A stretch of DNA of 38,672 bases from a virus. The translations under genes and the position numbers were made by a program. Positions 31,020 through 38,549 of the stretch are shown here, in pieces (within the stretch, counting starts at the first letter, position 1; each line of letters starts with the position of its first letter). Under the pieces are notes generated by a model. The model had not been told where the DNA came from. It did no database searches and saw nothing but the letters and a program-made list of their open reading frames with translations. Location of the stretch: IMG/VR virus record IMGVR_UViG_3300037247_000508, positions 1-38,672 of that record. One strand, 5' to 3'.

Positions 31020-31204
31020 AATTATATGCAGTAAAAGACGATAAGGGCCAATTGTGTGTTTGGCAGCTTGGCTATCACGAAAACTACGCTATTGATAAAT
31101 TCTTACATAGGGCTAACGGCATAGGCGAACACCACACTTGGCGCGAATTTATGGATAAGGGATATACTGTTGTCCCTGTCTCAATACAAGAGGTGAAGAA
31201 ATAA
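31016..31204 (+). CDS. Small protein, unknown
   Basis: 62 residues, starting at an ATGA overlap. MKLYAVKDDKGQLCVWQLGYHENYAIDKFLHRANGIGEHHTWREFMDKGYTVVPVSIQEVKK has a short sheet, helix, sheet form seen in other small phage proteins (kw..f...Gy.v..v.i). No known function. Confidence 0.55.
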   Translation: MKLYAVKDDKGQLCVWQLGYHENYAIDKFLHRANGIGEHHTWREFMDKGYTVVPVSIQEVKK

Positions 31205-31413
31205 TGACCCAAACACGCACAGGAAGCGCACTGGAAATGGCAGCAAGTACCGGGGCGGGTTTTTTGATATCATTCTTTCTTACGATACATTTGTTGCCTT
31301 GGTGGGGGTTTAAACCAACCCCAGGTGAAGCTATTGAGATATCAATTATATACACCATTGCAAGTTTATTGCGTGGATATGGCATTAGAAGAATGTTTAA
31401 TAAATATTATTAA
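31204..31413 (+). CDS. DUF7220-like small membrane protein
   Basis: 69 residues with two hydrophobic segments: ALEMAASTGAGFLISFFLTIHLLPWWG and EAIEISIIYTIASLLRGYGIRRMF. The S..E......G......Q...P..G..........i...Ft..S..R.Y..RR.F plan is that of DUF7220 phage membrane proteins. It overlaps the previous stop by one base (TAATG). Role unknown. Confidence 0.72.
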   Translation: MTQTRTGSALEMAASTGAGFLISFFLTIHLLPWWGFKPTPGEAIEISIIYTIASLLRGYGIRRMFNKYY

Positions 31414-31418
31414 CAATG

Positions 31419-31446
31419 TTGAATATTAAAAATTCTTCTATATAAT
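31419..31446 (+). promoter_or_regulatory. Promoter TTGAAT-16-TATAAT
   Basis: TTGAAT (31419-31424), 16-base spacer and a consensus TATAAT (31441-31446) just after the DUF7220-like gene. Transcription should start near 31453 and pass through the structured leader to the HTH protein gene. Confidence 0.75.
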
Positions 31447-31557
31447 CAGCTTTGCTTTCATAGCAAAGGCGAAAAAATGTTAAGGGTCGCAGCTTGACAG
31501 GTCCCTCGTTCCGGACTCGCCTTTTACTTTTCCCAGGAACGAATATAGGAACGGATA
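31447..31557 (+). ncRNA. Structured leader RNA with two exclusive stems
   Basis: CTTTGC/GCAAAG (31450-31455, 31463-31468) forms a small hairpin. AAAGGCGA (31465-31472) is also fully complementary to TCGCCTTT (31517-31524), so the two stems cannot exist together. Inside the second, AGGG/CCCT (31483-31486, 31503-31506) can pair. A T-rich tail TTTTACTTTT follows the long stem. This looks like an attenuator or riboregulator before the HTH gene. No known riboswitch class is recognised. Confidence 0.5.
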
Positions 31558-31590
31558 ATGTATAAATCCTTTAAAATAAATGAGTGTTAA
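31558..31590 (+). CDS. Leader peptide MYKSFKINEC
   Basis: Ten codons, with a good ribosome site AGGA (31547-31550) seven bases before ATG. It ends at TAA 31588-31590, overlapping the start of the HTH gene (ATG 31580). The HTH gene has no ribosome site of its own, so translation of this short ORF probably carries ribosomes to it. Confidence 0.5.
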   Translation: MYKSFKINEC

Positions 31591-32176
31591 AGCGTCAAAT
31601 TGGGTGTGGTATCAACCATTAAAACCAACACCAAAACTTGTGCTTATGAGGCTTGCAGACTTTGCCGGGCAGGATGGGAAATGCTATGCATCTTTCAACC
31701 GGTTAATAAAGGATGTTTGTGTCTCTAAAAATACGATAATAAGGGCGTTAAAGGAACTTGAAGAAAATGGATTTATTACTAAAATAAGAAATCAAAGAAA
31801 AAACATGGGACACGCCGCCAATAGTTATATTTTAAACATGCATATACAAGATGTTGTGTACCCTAGTGCCAAAACTGAACAAGGGGGTAGTACCAAAAAT
31901 GAACAAGGGCTAGTGCCAACTGTTGAACAAGGAAAGGAACTTACTTTAAAACAAAAAAAAAGAAAAAAGAAAAAAAAGATTAAAAAAACATTTCCAGAAC
32001 CGGACTATAATTTTCAATTTATCAATAAACAATACTGGATTGATATTTTCAGTTTGCAATTATTTGAACCACATAAAAAACCAGATCATAAATCTGATTG
32101 CAACTGTGATTACTGCCAAAAAACCCGCTTGTGGCATGAATGCCATAACAATAAAAAAATAAAAGCGTGTGGTTAA
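31580..32176 (+). CDS. HTH_36-type replication/regulatory protein
   Basis: 198 residues. ASNWVWYQPLKPTPKLVLMRLADFAGQDGKCYASFNRLIKDVCVSKNTIIRALKELEENGFI is an HTH_36 winged helix of the kind found in phage replication initiators (L...AD.A...G..(Y/W).S...L......S..T..RAL..LE..G.I). Then follow a linker with repeated (K)TEQGGS..NEQG motifs (PSAKTEQGG, STKNEQGLV, PTVEQG), a very basic run encoded by long A tracts (31953-31987) and a Cys-rich end (CNCDYCQKTRLWHEC). Probably binds an origin or promoter. Confidence 0.7.
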   Translation: MSVKASNWVWYQPLKPTPKLVLMRLADFAGQDGKCYASFNRLIKDVCVSKNTIIRALKELEENGFITKIRNQRKNMGHAANSYILNMHIQDVVYPSAKTEQGGSTKNEQGLVPTVEQGKELTLKQKKRKKKKKIKKTFPEPDYNFQFINKQYWIDIFSLQLFEPHKKPDHKSDCNCDYCQKTRLWHECHNNKKIKACG

Positions 32177-32200
32177 GATTTTGGCTTGGCAAGAAAACAA

Positions 32201-32230
32201 TTGACAAATTTTATTTTATCAGTCTAAGAT
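32201..32230 (+). promoter_or_regulatory. Candidate promoter TTGACA-18-TAAGAT
   Basis: TTGACA (32201-32206) is consensus; TAAGAT (32225-32230) matches four of six -10 bases, spacer 18. It lies 25 bases after the HTH gene and about 25 bases before a terminator hairpin. Confidence 0.5.
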
Positions 32231-32254
32231 ATTTTGTTAGTACCTCCCAGAACT

Positions 32255-32284
32255 TGAGCACTCTTTCCCGGTGCTCATTTTTTT
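32255..32284 (+). terminator. Rho-independent terminator
   Basis: TGAGCAC (32255-32261) pairs perfectly with GTGCTCA (32271-32277), nine-base loop, then seven T (32278-32284). It ends the early transcript, or a short RNA from the promoter at 32201. Confidence 0.85.
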
Positions 32285-32290
32285 ATCTTT

Positions 32291-32367
<77 letters not shown>

Positions 32368-32439
32368 TTATCTTTATAAAATTATTTACTATCAATAAAA
32401 TTTATGTAATATTTAATTCTTTAATGAAAGAGGTTCATC

Positions 32440-32640
32440 ATGCCAAATGCAAATAACAGTCATTATAAAGTTACTCCTACAATCAGCCCTGCAATGTGGA
32501 AAGCACGACATAAAGGAAGGCTGGCACGTATTGACAGTGTTATTGATTTACCACAATATGCAAATATGCGCGGTAGTCTTCAAGCCGAAATTGCCCGCAG
32601 GCACGCACATCTTGAAGAACTAGCAGATGGAAAGGGTTAA
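32440..32640 (+). CDS. Small basic protein, start of the late block
   Basis: 66 residues: SHYKVTPTISPAMWKARHKGRLARIDSVIDLPQYANMRGSLQAEIARRHAHLEELADGKG. Helical, Arg/His-rich. GAAAGAGGTTCATC precedes the ATG. The 70 bases after the tRNA contain a weak TTTACT-16-TAATAT promoter (32385-32412), which could start the structural transcript. No family recognised. Confidence 0.5.
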   Translation: MPNANNSHYKVTPTISPAMWKARHKGRLARIDSVIDLPQYANMRGSLQAEIARRHAHLEELADGKG

Positions 32641-32643
32641 ATT

Positions 32644-33096
32644 ATGACAGCTGTAACAAATAATCTATATGATTTATTCAGAAAAAAAACTTATGAATCC
32701 GGTGCATTGGATATTCCTGGTGCTACACTAAAAGCAATGATTGTAACTAGTGCTTATACGCTTGATCAGAATTTACATGATTTTATTGATGATGTGAATA
32801 CTAATGAGGTAACAGGAACAGGTTATACCGCTGGTGGTAATGCTTGTGCCAACCCGATTGTAAGTATGGATGGATCCGGCAATATAACAGTTGATTGTGA
32901 TGATCCGGCATCATATGCCCAAAATGGGGGCGGTTGGAGCAATGGACGCAGAACAATAATTTATGATGATACTGGTACACCGAGTACAAGCCCATTGGTT
33001 TCATTTTCAAATGATTATGGTGCTGACCAGGGCAATGTTGCCGGCGCATTTGCAACAACAATCAATGCATCCGGTCTTATTACCGATGCCAGATAA
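32644..33096 (+). CDS. Phage virion protein (conserved small structural type)
   Basis: 150 residues. YDLFRKKTYESGALDIPGATLKAMIVTSAYTLDQNLHDFIDDVNTNEVTGTGYTAGG, then NPIVSMDGSGNITVDCDDPASYAQNGGGWSNGRRTIIYDDTGTPSTSPLVSFSNDYGADQGN. This order (short helix, LK.ALVTSAYTP, FDDI..EVSGTGYTAGG, ...YKDTGT...SPL......G.D) is a widely found phage structural protein, probably attached to the tail or capsid. The start follows a stop four bases earlier. Confidence 0.68.
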   Translation: MTAVTNNLYDLFRKKTYESGALDIPGATLKAMIVTSAYTLDQNLHDFIDDVNTNEVTGTGYTAGGNACANPIVSMDGSGNITVDCDDPASYAQNGGGWSNGRRTIIYDDTGTPSTSPLVSFSNDYGADQGNVAGAFATTINASGLITDAR

Positions 33097-33362
33097 TGAC
33101 GCTGGTTCAAACAAGAGAATGTGATTTTGCCTGTTGTAAATCAAAACCGAGTTTCCCGGATGGCAAAGGTAGCTGCTTATTTTTAGGAAAGAAAGGCTGT
33201 AAAATAATGACCGGCGAAGCCAATTTACCGCAAGGAAATTGTCCGGCACTCCCAGAAATGACAGCACAAGATGGTTTTAATTACCGTTGCAGAGATTGGC
33301 CCGATAACATGCCCGGCAGAGACACGGGCGGATGCTGCAGGGAATGGATAGATGGCAAATGA
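33096..33362 (+). CDS. Cysteine-rich small protein
   Basis: 88 residues with ten cysteines: ECDFACCKSKPSFP, GSCLFLGKKGCKIM, NCPALPEM, YRCRDWP, GGCCREW. The spacing suggests a metal or iron-sulphur site, in the manner of small YkgJ-like Cys proteins, but no family is secure. It overlaps the long repeat protein gene by 11 bases in another frame. Confidence 0.5.
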   Translation: MTLVQTRECDFACCKSKPSFPDGKGSCLFLGKKGCKIMTGEANLPQGNCPALPEMTAQDGFNYRCRDWPDNMPGRDTGGCCREWIDGK

Positions 33363-35967
33363 AAGTTTATTCCCAAATGGTGGTTCAAGTTCCGGTCCGG
33401 GCTCATGGGGATTTACGGGTGGTTCAAATTTATGGGATGGTATTGATAATGGCATAGCAACGCCTGTTGATGGTGAATTTGATAGTGTAAGTGGTGCCAG
33501 TGTTGAGGGAACAGTATTAACTTTAGATTTAACTTCCACAACAATTGCAGATGCAGATACAGTAACAAACATTGATATAAAAATTCGTGCTGATGGTGTT
33601 GATGCTGATGATGGATTGGATGTTGAACTTGTCATAGGGGGCACAGGACAAGGCGTAGTTTCACAAGCTATAACTTCCACAACAACAGATTATACTTTAA
33701 ATACTGCCGCATGGAATGTTGATCGAACCGCCGCACAATTAAATGGTGCCCAGGTTACAATAAGCAATACACAAGCTGGTATGCCTACATCATCAACCTG
33801 GACAGTATACGAGGTTGAAGTAGATATAACATTTACACCGGCAGCGGCAGATTTTACCGCAGAATTAAGTGCGGTTGCCCGGTCCCGGACGGTCCCATCA
33901 TTGGATGTTGAGGCCGAGATTGATTTTACCGCCGAATTAACAGCCATTGCCCACAGCAGGACGGTGCCTGATTTGGATGTAAGTGTAACAGCCGCATTTC
34001 CTAGCGGTTGGGACCGTGTGGTAAAATTATCATCAGATAATACAAAGGTTGCCGGGTCTGGTTCGCATACAGATATTGTTTTATTGGTTGACCTTTCAAA
34101 CGTACCCACAGAAGCCATAGATGATGGTAGTAATTCAGCCAAAGTGAATGGGGATGATCTTGCTTTTTCATCTGATAGGGCTGGCACAAGTCGTTTAGAT
34201 ATTGATGTTGTCAATTTCATTGCTGATGCAACACCAGGTAACCGAAAATGTCTTATAAAAGTAAAAATCCCCAGTCTTTCAACATCTGCTGATACTGATG
34301 TTCATATGTGGTATAAAAATGCTGCTGCAACTCTGCCCGCGGTTGGTAATGCTTTTGGACAATATGCAACATGGTCAAATGAGGAATTAGTTTTAGAATT
34401 TGCTAATATTGATGCTGCAGATGTAACTGACAGAACAGGAAATCACACAGTTTCAGATGTTGGAACTTTTAGCGCGTCTGATGATGATGGCTTAAGTTTT
34501 GATGGTTCAACTAATTATTTTTCTGTTCCTGATGCAGCGGGACTTGATTTTTCAACAGCAGTATCTTTAAGGGCCTTTGCTTCTGATGTAAATACTACAG
34601 CAGAAGGGCATATTATATCTAAACCTGTTACTTCCGGTTGGACAAGCCCGTTTGCTGCTTATGCAATGCGTTCTTCATCTGCTGAAAAATTGGAAGGTTG
34701 GGTCGCCACTTCATCAACCAGAGACGGGAGAGTATTTAGCACAACAGATATTGCCACTGGAACAACACCACATCATCTTGCTTTTACTTATGATCAAATA
34801 AATGGCCAAATACATGTTGATGGTACAGAAGAAGATACTGATGCAGCAACTTTAACAATTGATAACACTGCGGAACCTTTAGCAATAGGAACCCGCAGCA
34901 CTACAAATACGGGTGAATTTTTTAATGGTATTCTTAAGAGCATTCAAATTCGTGGTGCCTTTTTAACTGATGGCTGGATTTCTACAGAAAGCAATAATTT
35001 AAGTGATCCTGCAAATTTCTGGAATACAGGAACACCAGAATCAGCGGAAGGATTTACGGCAGAATTAAGTGCGGTTGCCCAGTCCCGGACAATACCCGCG
35101 CTGGACATTGAAGCAGAGATTGATTTTACCGCAGAGTTAAGTGTAGTTGCCCGGCCTCGCACTATCCCCGCGCTTGATGTTGAAGCAGAAATTGATTTTA
35201 CTGCTGATCTAAGTGCGATTGCCCGGCCCCGTATTATACCAGCACTTGATGTTGAGGCCGAGATTGATTTTACATCTGAATTAACAGCCGTTGCCCGTAT
35301 CCGCACCACACCTGATATTGATATCACTGTTACAACAGCATTCAGTGCTGATTTGAGCGTTGTGGTGAGGTCCCGTACGGTACCCGCACTTGACGTTGAA
35401 GCAGAAATTGATTTTACATCTGAATTAAGTGCGGTTGCCCGCAGCCGTACGGTCCCGGATATTGATATCACTGTTACAACAGCATTTAATGCTGATTTAA
35501 GCGCGGTTGCCCGGTCCAGGACGGAACCCGCACTTGATGTTGAGGCCGAGATTGATTTTACCGCCGAATTAACATCAGTTTCCCGGTTGCGAACAATCCC
35601 CGCGCTGGACATTGAGGCCGAGATTGATTTTAACGCTGATCTAAGCAATGTTTCCCGCAGCCGTACCTTGCCGGATTTGGATGTTGAGGCCGAGATTGAT
35701 TTTACATCAGAACTAAGTGCCGTTATCCGTAACCGGACAATACCCGCGCTGGACATTGAGGCCGAGATTGATTTTACTGCCGAATTAAGCGCGGTTGCCC
35801 GCAGCCGGACGGTCCCGGATTTGGATATAACCACAGTAATTGCATTGGTTTTTATTCCGCCAAACAGAACTATTAAATATTTGTTAAAAAAACGATCAAT
35901 ATTGCGTCTAAGACAAAATAGAACTATATTTACCATTAAGAGAAACAGGAGCATTAAAAATGAGTGA
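33352..35967 (+). CDS. Repeat-containing virion/tail-fibre-like protein with LamG-type domain
   Basis: 871 residues. Order: beta-rich N-terminal domain (residues 1-160), two 24-residue repeats of the form FTAELSAVARSRTVPSLDVEAEID (about 162-210), a DUF2341-like region (WDRVVKLSSDNTKV...NVHMWYKN), a LamG/concanavalin-like domain (SLRAFASD...WVATSSTRDGR...HHLAFTYDQINGQIHVDG...LAIGTRS), eleven more 24-residue repeats (567-830), and a very basic tail. A surface adhesin or fibre is likely from the sugar-binding-type domain and repeats. The start overlaps the previous gene. Confidence 0.65.
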   Translation: MANESLFPNGGSSSGPGSWGFTGGSNLWDGIDNGIATPVDGEFDSVSGASVEGTVLTLDLTSTTIADADTVTNIDIKIRADGVDADDGLDVELVIGGTGQGVVSQAITSTTTDYTLNTAAWNVDRTAAQLNGAQVTISNTQAGMPTSSTWTVYEVEVDITFTPAAADFTAELSAVARSRTVPSLDVEAEIDFTAELTAIAHSRTVPDLDVSVTAAFPSGWDRVVKLSSDNTKVAGSGSHTDIVLLVDLSNVPTEAIDDGSNSAKVNGDDLAFSSDRAGTSRLDIDVVNFIADATPGNRKCLIKVKIPSLSTSADTDVHMWYKNAAATLPAVGNAFGQYATWSNEELVLEFANIDAADVTDRTGNHTVSDVGTFSASDDDGLSFDGSTNYFSVPDAAGLDFSTAVSLRAFASDVNTTAEGHIISKPVTSGWTSPFAAYAMRSSSAEKLEGWVATSSTRDGRVFSTTDIATGTTPHHLAFTYDQINGQIHVDGTEEDTDAATLTIDNTAEPLAIGTRSTTNTGEFFNGILKSIQIRGAFLTDGWISTESNNLSDPANFWNTGTPESAEGFTAELSAVAQSRTIPALDIEAEIDFTAELSVVARPRTIPALDVEAEIDFTADLSAIARPRIIPALDVEAEIDFTSELTAVARIRTTPDIDITVTTAFSADLSVVVRSRTVPALDVEAEIDFTSELSAVARSRTVPDIDITVTTAFNADLSAVARSRTEPALDVEAEIDFTAELTSVSRLRTIPALDIEAEIDFNADLSNVSRSRTLPDLDVEAEIDFTSELSAVIRNRTIPALDIEAEIDFTAELSAVARSRTVPDLDITTVIALVFIPPNRTIKYLLKKRSILRLRQNRTIFTIKRNRSIKNE
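35050..35841 (+). repeat. Eleven tandem 72-bp repeats
   Basis: Encodes eleven 24-residue units of consensus FTAELSAVARSRTVPALDVE followed by AEID. Units differ at a few sites, with two variants where VEAEID is replaced by ITVTTA. All are in frame without gaps. Two further units occur upstream in the same gene (near 33850-33990). Confidence 0.9.
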
Positions 35968-36328
35968 AGCTATAAAATTTAATGATGCAATGTGCCCGGT
36001 TGAGGATCAACCCTTTCTTTTTGATTTTTCAGAAGAATTAAATGAAATAAATGATGATATTGCATCTATTACATCAATCACAATTGACGCCGCCGCAACC
36101 ACAGCGGGTTTTGAACAACATTCAGATGTGATCACCGATGTTAATAATGATGGAAAATTAACTGAAAATGGTGGTGTCACTGTTTCATTTAGAGTGAATG
36201 CACTTAAACAATCAGATATTTATTGGGATAATCCAGGCAATGAAGTTTGCATAACAGTCTTAATCGCAACAACAGGTGCTATCAAATTGGCTCTCACCGG
36301 CCTTCTAACAGTTTCTCAACCATGTTAG
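35960..36328 (+). CDS. Fibre-tail adaptor-like protein
   Basis: 122 residues. DQPFLFDFSEELNEINDDIASITSITIDAAATTAGFEQHSDVITD..., then VTVSFRVNALKQSDIYWDNPGNEVCITVLIATTGAIKLALTGLLTV. A strand plan of I......P.GL.......(d)...V......G......Y.V......T..G (Ig-like) fits small adaptor proteins next to fibre genes. It overlaps the end of the repeat protein gene by eight bases. Confidence 0.52.
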   Translation: MSEAIKFNDAMCPVEDQPFLFDFSEELNEINDDIASITSITIDAAATTAGFEQHSDVITDVNNDGKLTENGGVTVSFRVNALKQSDIYWDNPGNEVCITVLIATTGAIKLALTGLLTVSQPC

Positions 36329-36337
36329 GGAAATAAA

Positions 36338-37825
36338 ATGATTGATATTACCAGATTTCAGACAGACGAAGGCGCACCAATTGAAGTAAAAAGATTAAGT
36401 CCGCTTCCAGTTGTGGATAATTCTTTACCATTTACTGCATTTAATGAATTAGCGACAGCCACTCCAGACCCTATTATACAAATTCTTGGAATGCGCGGCA
36501 TTAATGGCAAGACGTTTGAGCTTGAAATACTCGGTGGAACTGTCACCTCCTCAAACGGTGAACTTATATGTTCAACAGGAGTAAATGCAGCAGGATTGGC
36601 AGCACTTACATCAAGCCGGACAATTGCATATAGGCCAGGTCAGGGCCTTAAATCCATGTTCACTGCAAGATTTACGCAGGGCGTAGCAGATTCTTTACAA
36701 CTCGCTGGATTGAACAACGCAGGTAACGGTTTCAATTTTGGATATTCAGGCGAAACATTTGGAATCAATCGCAGATTTGATGGTGCGCAGGAAATACAGG
36801 ATTTACAAGTCACTGTTGCTGCCAGCGGTGCGGAAGATGCCACAGTTACAGTTGATGGAGTTGGGTATACAGTTTCATTAACTGCTATTACTATTCCGGG
36901 CAACGCAAGAGAAATAGCAGATAGTCTTAATACACAGGTACCAAATTGGGATTTTGAGCAAAATGATGATACGGTTGTTGCGCGATCAACACTCGCAGTA
37001 AGTATATCAGGCGCATTTTCCTTTTCAAGCTCAACAGCAGCCGCAACATGGACGCAAATAGCATCAGGAATTGAAGCAGATATAGATTTTACGCCACAAG
37101 ATGAGTGGAACATTGATAAGATGCCTAAACTTAACCCAATAAAGGGGAACGTTTACAAAATTACAATTCAATATCTTGGTTATGGTGCTATAGTTTTTTC
37201 AGCAGAAAATCCTGAAACCGGGAGGCTAACGAAGGTTCACCGCATACAATATGCGAATGCGAATACTAAACCAGTTGTTACAGATCCCACATTTACATTG
37301 GGCATAAGTGCTATAAATGAAGGTAATACATCAGATGTAATTGTCAGAACTTCTTCTTTAGCAGCTTTCAATGAAGGTTTGATCAAGGTGACAGAACCGC
37401 CCAGGGCTTTTGATATAACTGTTACAGGAATTACTGATACAGAAGTTCCAATTTTTTCAATTAGAAATAGATTAGTTGCCCCAGCCTCAATTGGCAACTT
37501 GGCAGAAATTATTAATTTTGATATAACAGGTTATACTGATTCAGATAAAGGCATGATATTTAGATTATATTTGAATGGCACGTTAACAGGATATAATTTT
37601 AATTATGTTGAGAAGATTGGATCAATATCATCTATTGATACGTCTGCAACAGCTGTGGCTGGGCCTTCTTCCTTTCCTTCTATAGCCACACCAAGTACAC
37701 CCAGCAGGATCATTCCAAAAGGACTTATTTTGGAAAATGGTGATCTACTGACTGTTACCGCACAATCATTAATTGCGGCACCCGCTTTTGCGGTATTAGC
37801 TATAGTTTGGCAGGAAGATTTATAA
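36338..37825 (+). CDS. Large surface/structural protein, receptor-binding candidate
   Basis: 495 residues, beta-rich. Segments include TSSRTIAYRPGQGLKSMFTARFTQGVADSLQLAGLNNAGNGFNFGYSGETFGI, FDGAQEIQDLQVTVAASGAEDATVTVDGVGYTV and IKGNVYKITIQYLGYGAIVFSAENPETG. This R.I.YR.GQG....FTA.F..G.......aG.g....Gf.fGY.g..FGI plan recurs in virus surface proteins. A capsid fibre or receptor-binding role is inferred. Start GGGAAATAAAATG; the stop overlaps the HNH gene. Confidence 0.55.
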   Translation: MIDITRFQTDEGAPIEVKRLSPLPVVDNSLPFTAFNELATATPDPIIQILGMRGINGKTFELEILGGTVTSSNGELICSTGVNAAGLAALTSSRTIAYRPGQGLKSMFTARFTQGVADSLQLAGLNNAGNGFNFGYSGETFGINRRFDGAQEIQDLQVTVAASGAEDATVTVDGVGYTVSLTAITIPGNAREIADSLNTQVPNWDFEQNDDTVVARSTLAVSISGAFSFSSSTAAATWTQIASGIEADIDFTPQDEWNIDKMPKLNPIKGNVYKITIQYLGYGAIVFSAENPETGRLTKVHRIQYANANTKPVVTDPTFTLGISAINEGNTSDVIVRTSSLAAFNEGLIKVTEPPRAFDITVTGITDTEVPIFSIRNRLVAPASIGNLAEIINFDITGYTDSDKGMIFRLYLNGTLTGYNFNYVEKIGSISSIDTSATAVAGPSSFPSIATPSTPSRIIPKGLILENGDLLTVTAQSLIAAPAFAVLAIVWQEDL

Positions 37826-38184
37826 TGGCAATTCTTAATCATAAACACCGCTTGCAAACACCAGAAGTCAAACGTATCAGCTATGGTGCAAAGGATTTAA
37901 GAGAAGCCGCAAGCCGCCGTGGTTATGGTGCAGCTTGGCGTCAACTAAGAGCTAATGCTATGGCTTCTATTGCATTGTCGCAAGGTTGGCCTTATGCTTT
38001 ATGTGAGACACATTTAAAGCGCGGCGAGAGGGTCAAGGCATCAGACCTTGATCATAAGGTATCAAGGAAGCTTGGCGGTACTGATGAGCCTAATAATCTA
38101 CAAGCCTTATGCCACTCATGCCACAGTAGAAAAACAGCCAAGGAAGATGGTGGATTTAAGAACAGGAGAAAGAAAAAATGTTAG
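37825..38184 (+). CDS. HNH endonuclease
   Basis: 119 residues from ATG 37825 (AGGAAGATTTATA upstream); the longer frame from 37807 lies within the previous gene. RRGYGAAWRQLRANAMA..., CETHLKRGE (Cys pair partner), DLDHKVSRKLGGTDEPNNLQALCHSCHSRKT: the DH...G...PNNLQALC..CH..KT block is the HNH signature with a zinc-binding Cys pair. HNH genes just upstream of terminase genes often supply the nick or cut needed for packaging. Confidence 0.88.
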   Translation: MAILNHKHRLQTPEVKRISYGAKDLREAASRRGYGAAWRQLRANAMASIALSQGWPYALCETHLKRGERVKASDLDHKVSRKLGGTDEPNNLQALCHSCHSRKTAKEDGGFKNRRKKKC

Positions 38185-38549
38185 AAGAAAAATTACAATT
38201 ATTAAGTATACTGTCAGCACACATAATTGATAGTGAGGATTTAAGATCAAAAGATTTTAAAAATTCACGCAAAGCAGAGTATGCAGAAATGTTTAATATG
38301 GTTGCAAACGATTGTATGAATTTATTATATCCATCGGATGAAATGGAATTAGAAACCACTGGTAATCCTTACAAAGATTTACGTATAGCTTGTGAAAGTA
38401 ATGATGTTTCATTTGAAGAAGTGAAGCGGCATGGTGATACATATATTAATTTATTATATAGACCACAGGAAAAAATAGATGTTGGGGTTCATGCATTGCT
38501 TATTAAATTATGGGAAAAAGCAACAAAGGAAACAATTAATGATAAATAA
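38178..38549 (+). CDS. Unknown protein between HNH and terminase
   Basis: 123 residues, helical: LSAHIIDSEDLRSKDFKNSRKAEYAEMFNMVANDCMNLLYPSDEMELE and NDVSFEEVKRHGDTYINLLYRPQEKIDVGVHALLIKLWEKATKE. The start is in the last codons of the HNH gene (overlap seven bases), so it is coupled. It resembles no family that can be named. Confidence 0.5.
   Translation: MLEEKLQLLSILSAHIIDSEDLRSKDFKNSRKAEYAEMFNMVANDCMNLLYPSDEMELETTGNPYKDLRIACESNDVSFEEVKRHGDTYINLLYRPQEKIDVGVHALLIKLWEKATKETINDK

Noticed and set aside
31414-31557. Known riboswitch or CRISPR-like structure
   Set aside because: No conserved riboswitch core was recognised and there are no regular repeats with spacers; it is described only as a structured leader.
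34944-35954. A 336-residue minus-strand ORF across the repeat array
   Set aside because: It mirrors the repeats of the plus-strand gene, has no ribosome site or known domain, and exists because the repeats lack stops on both strands.
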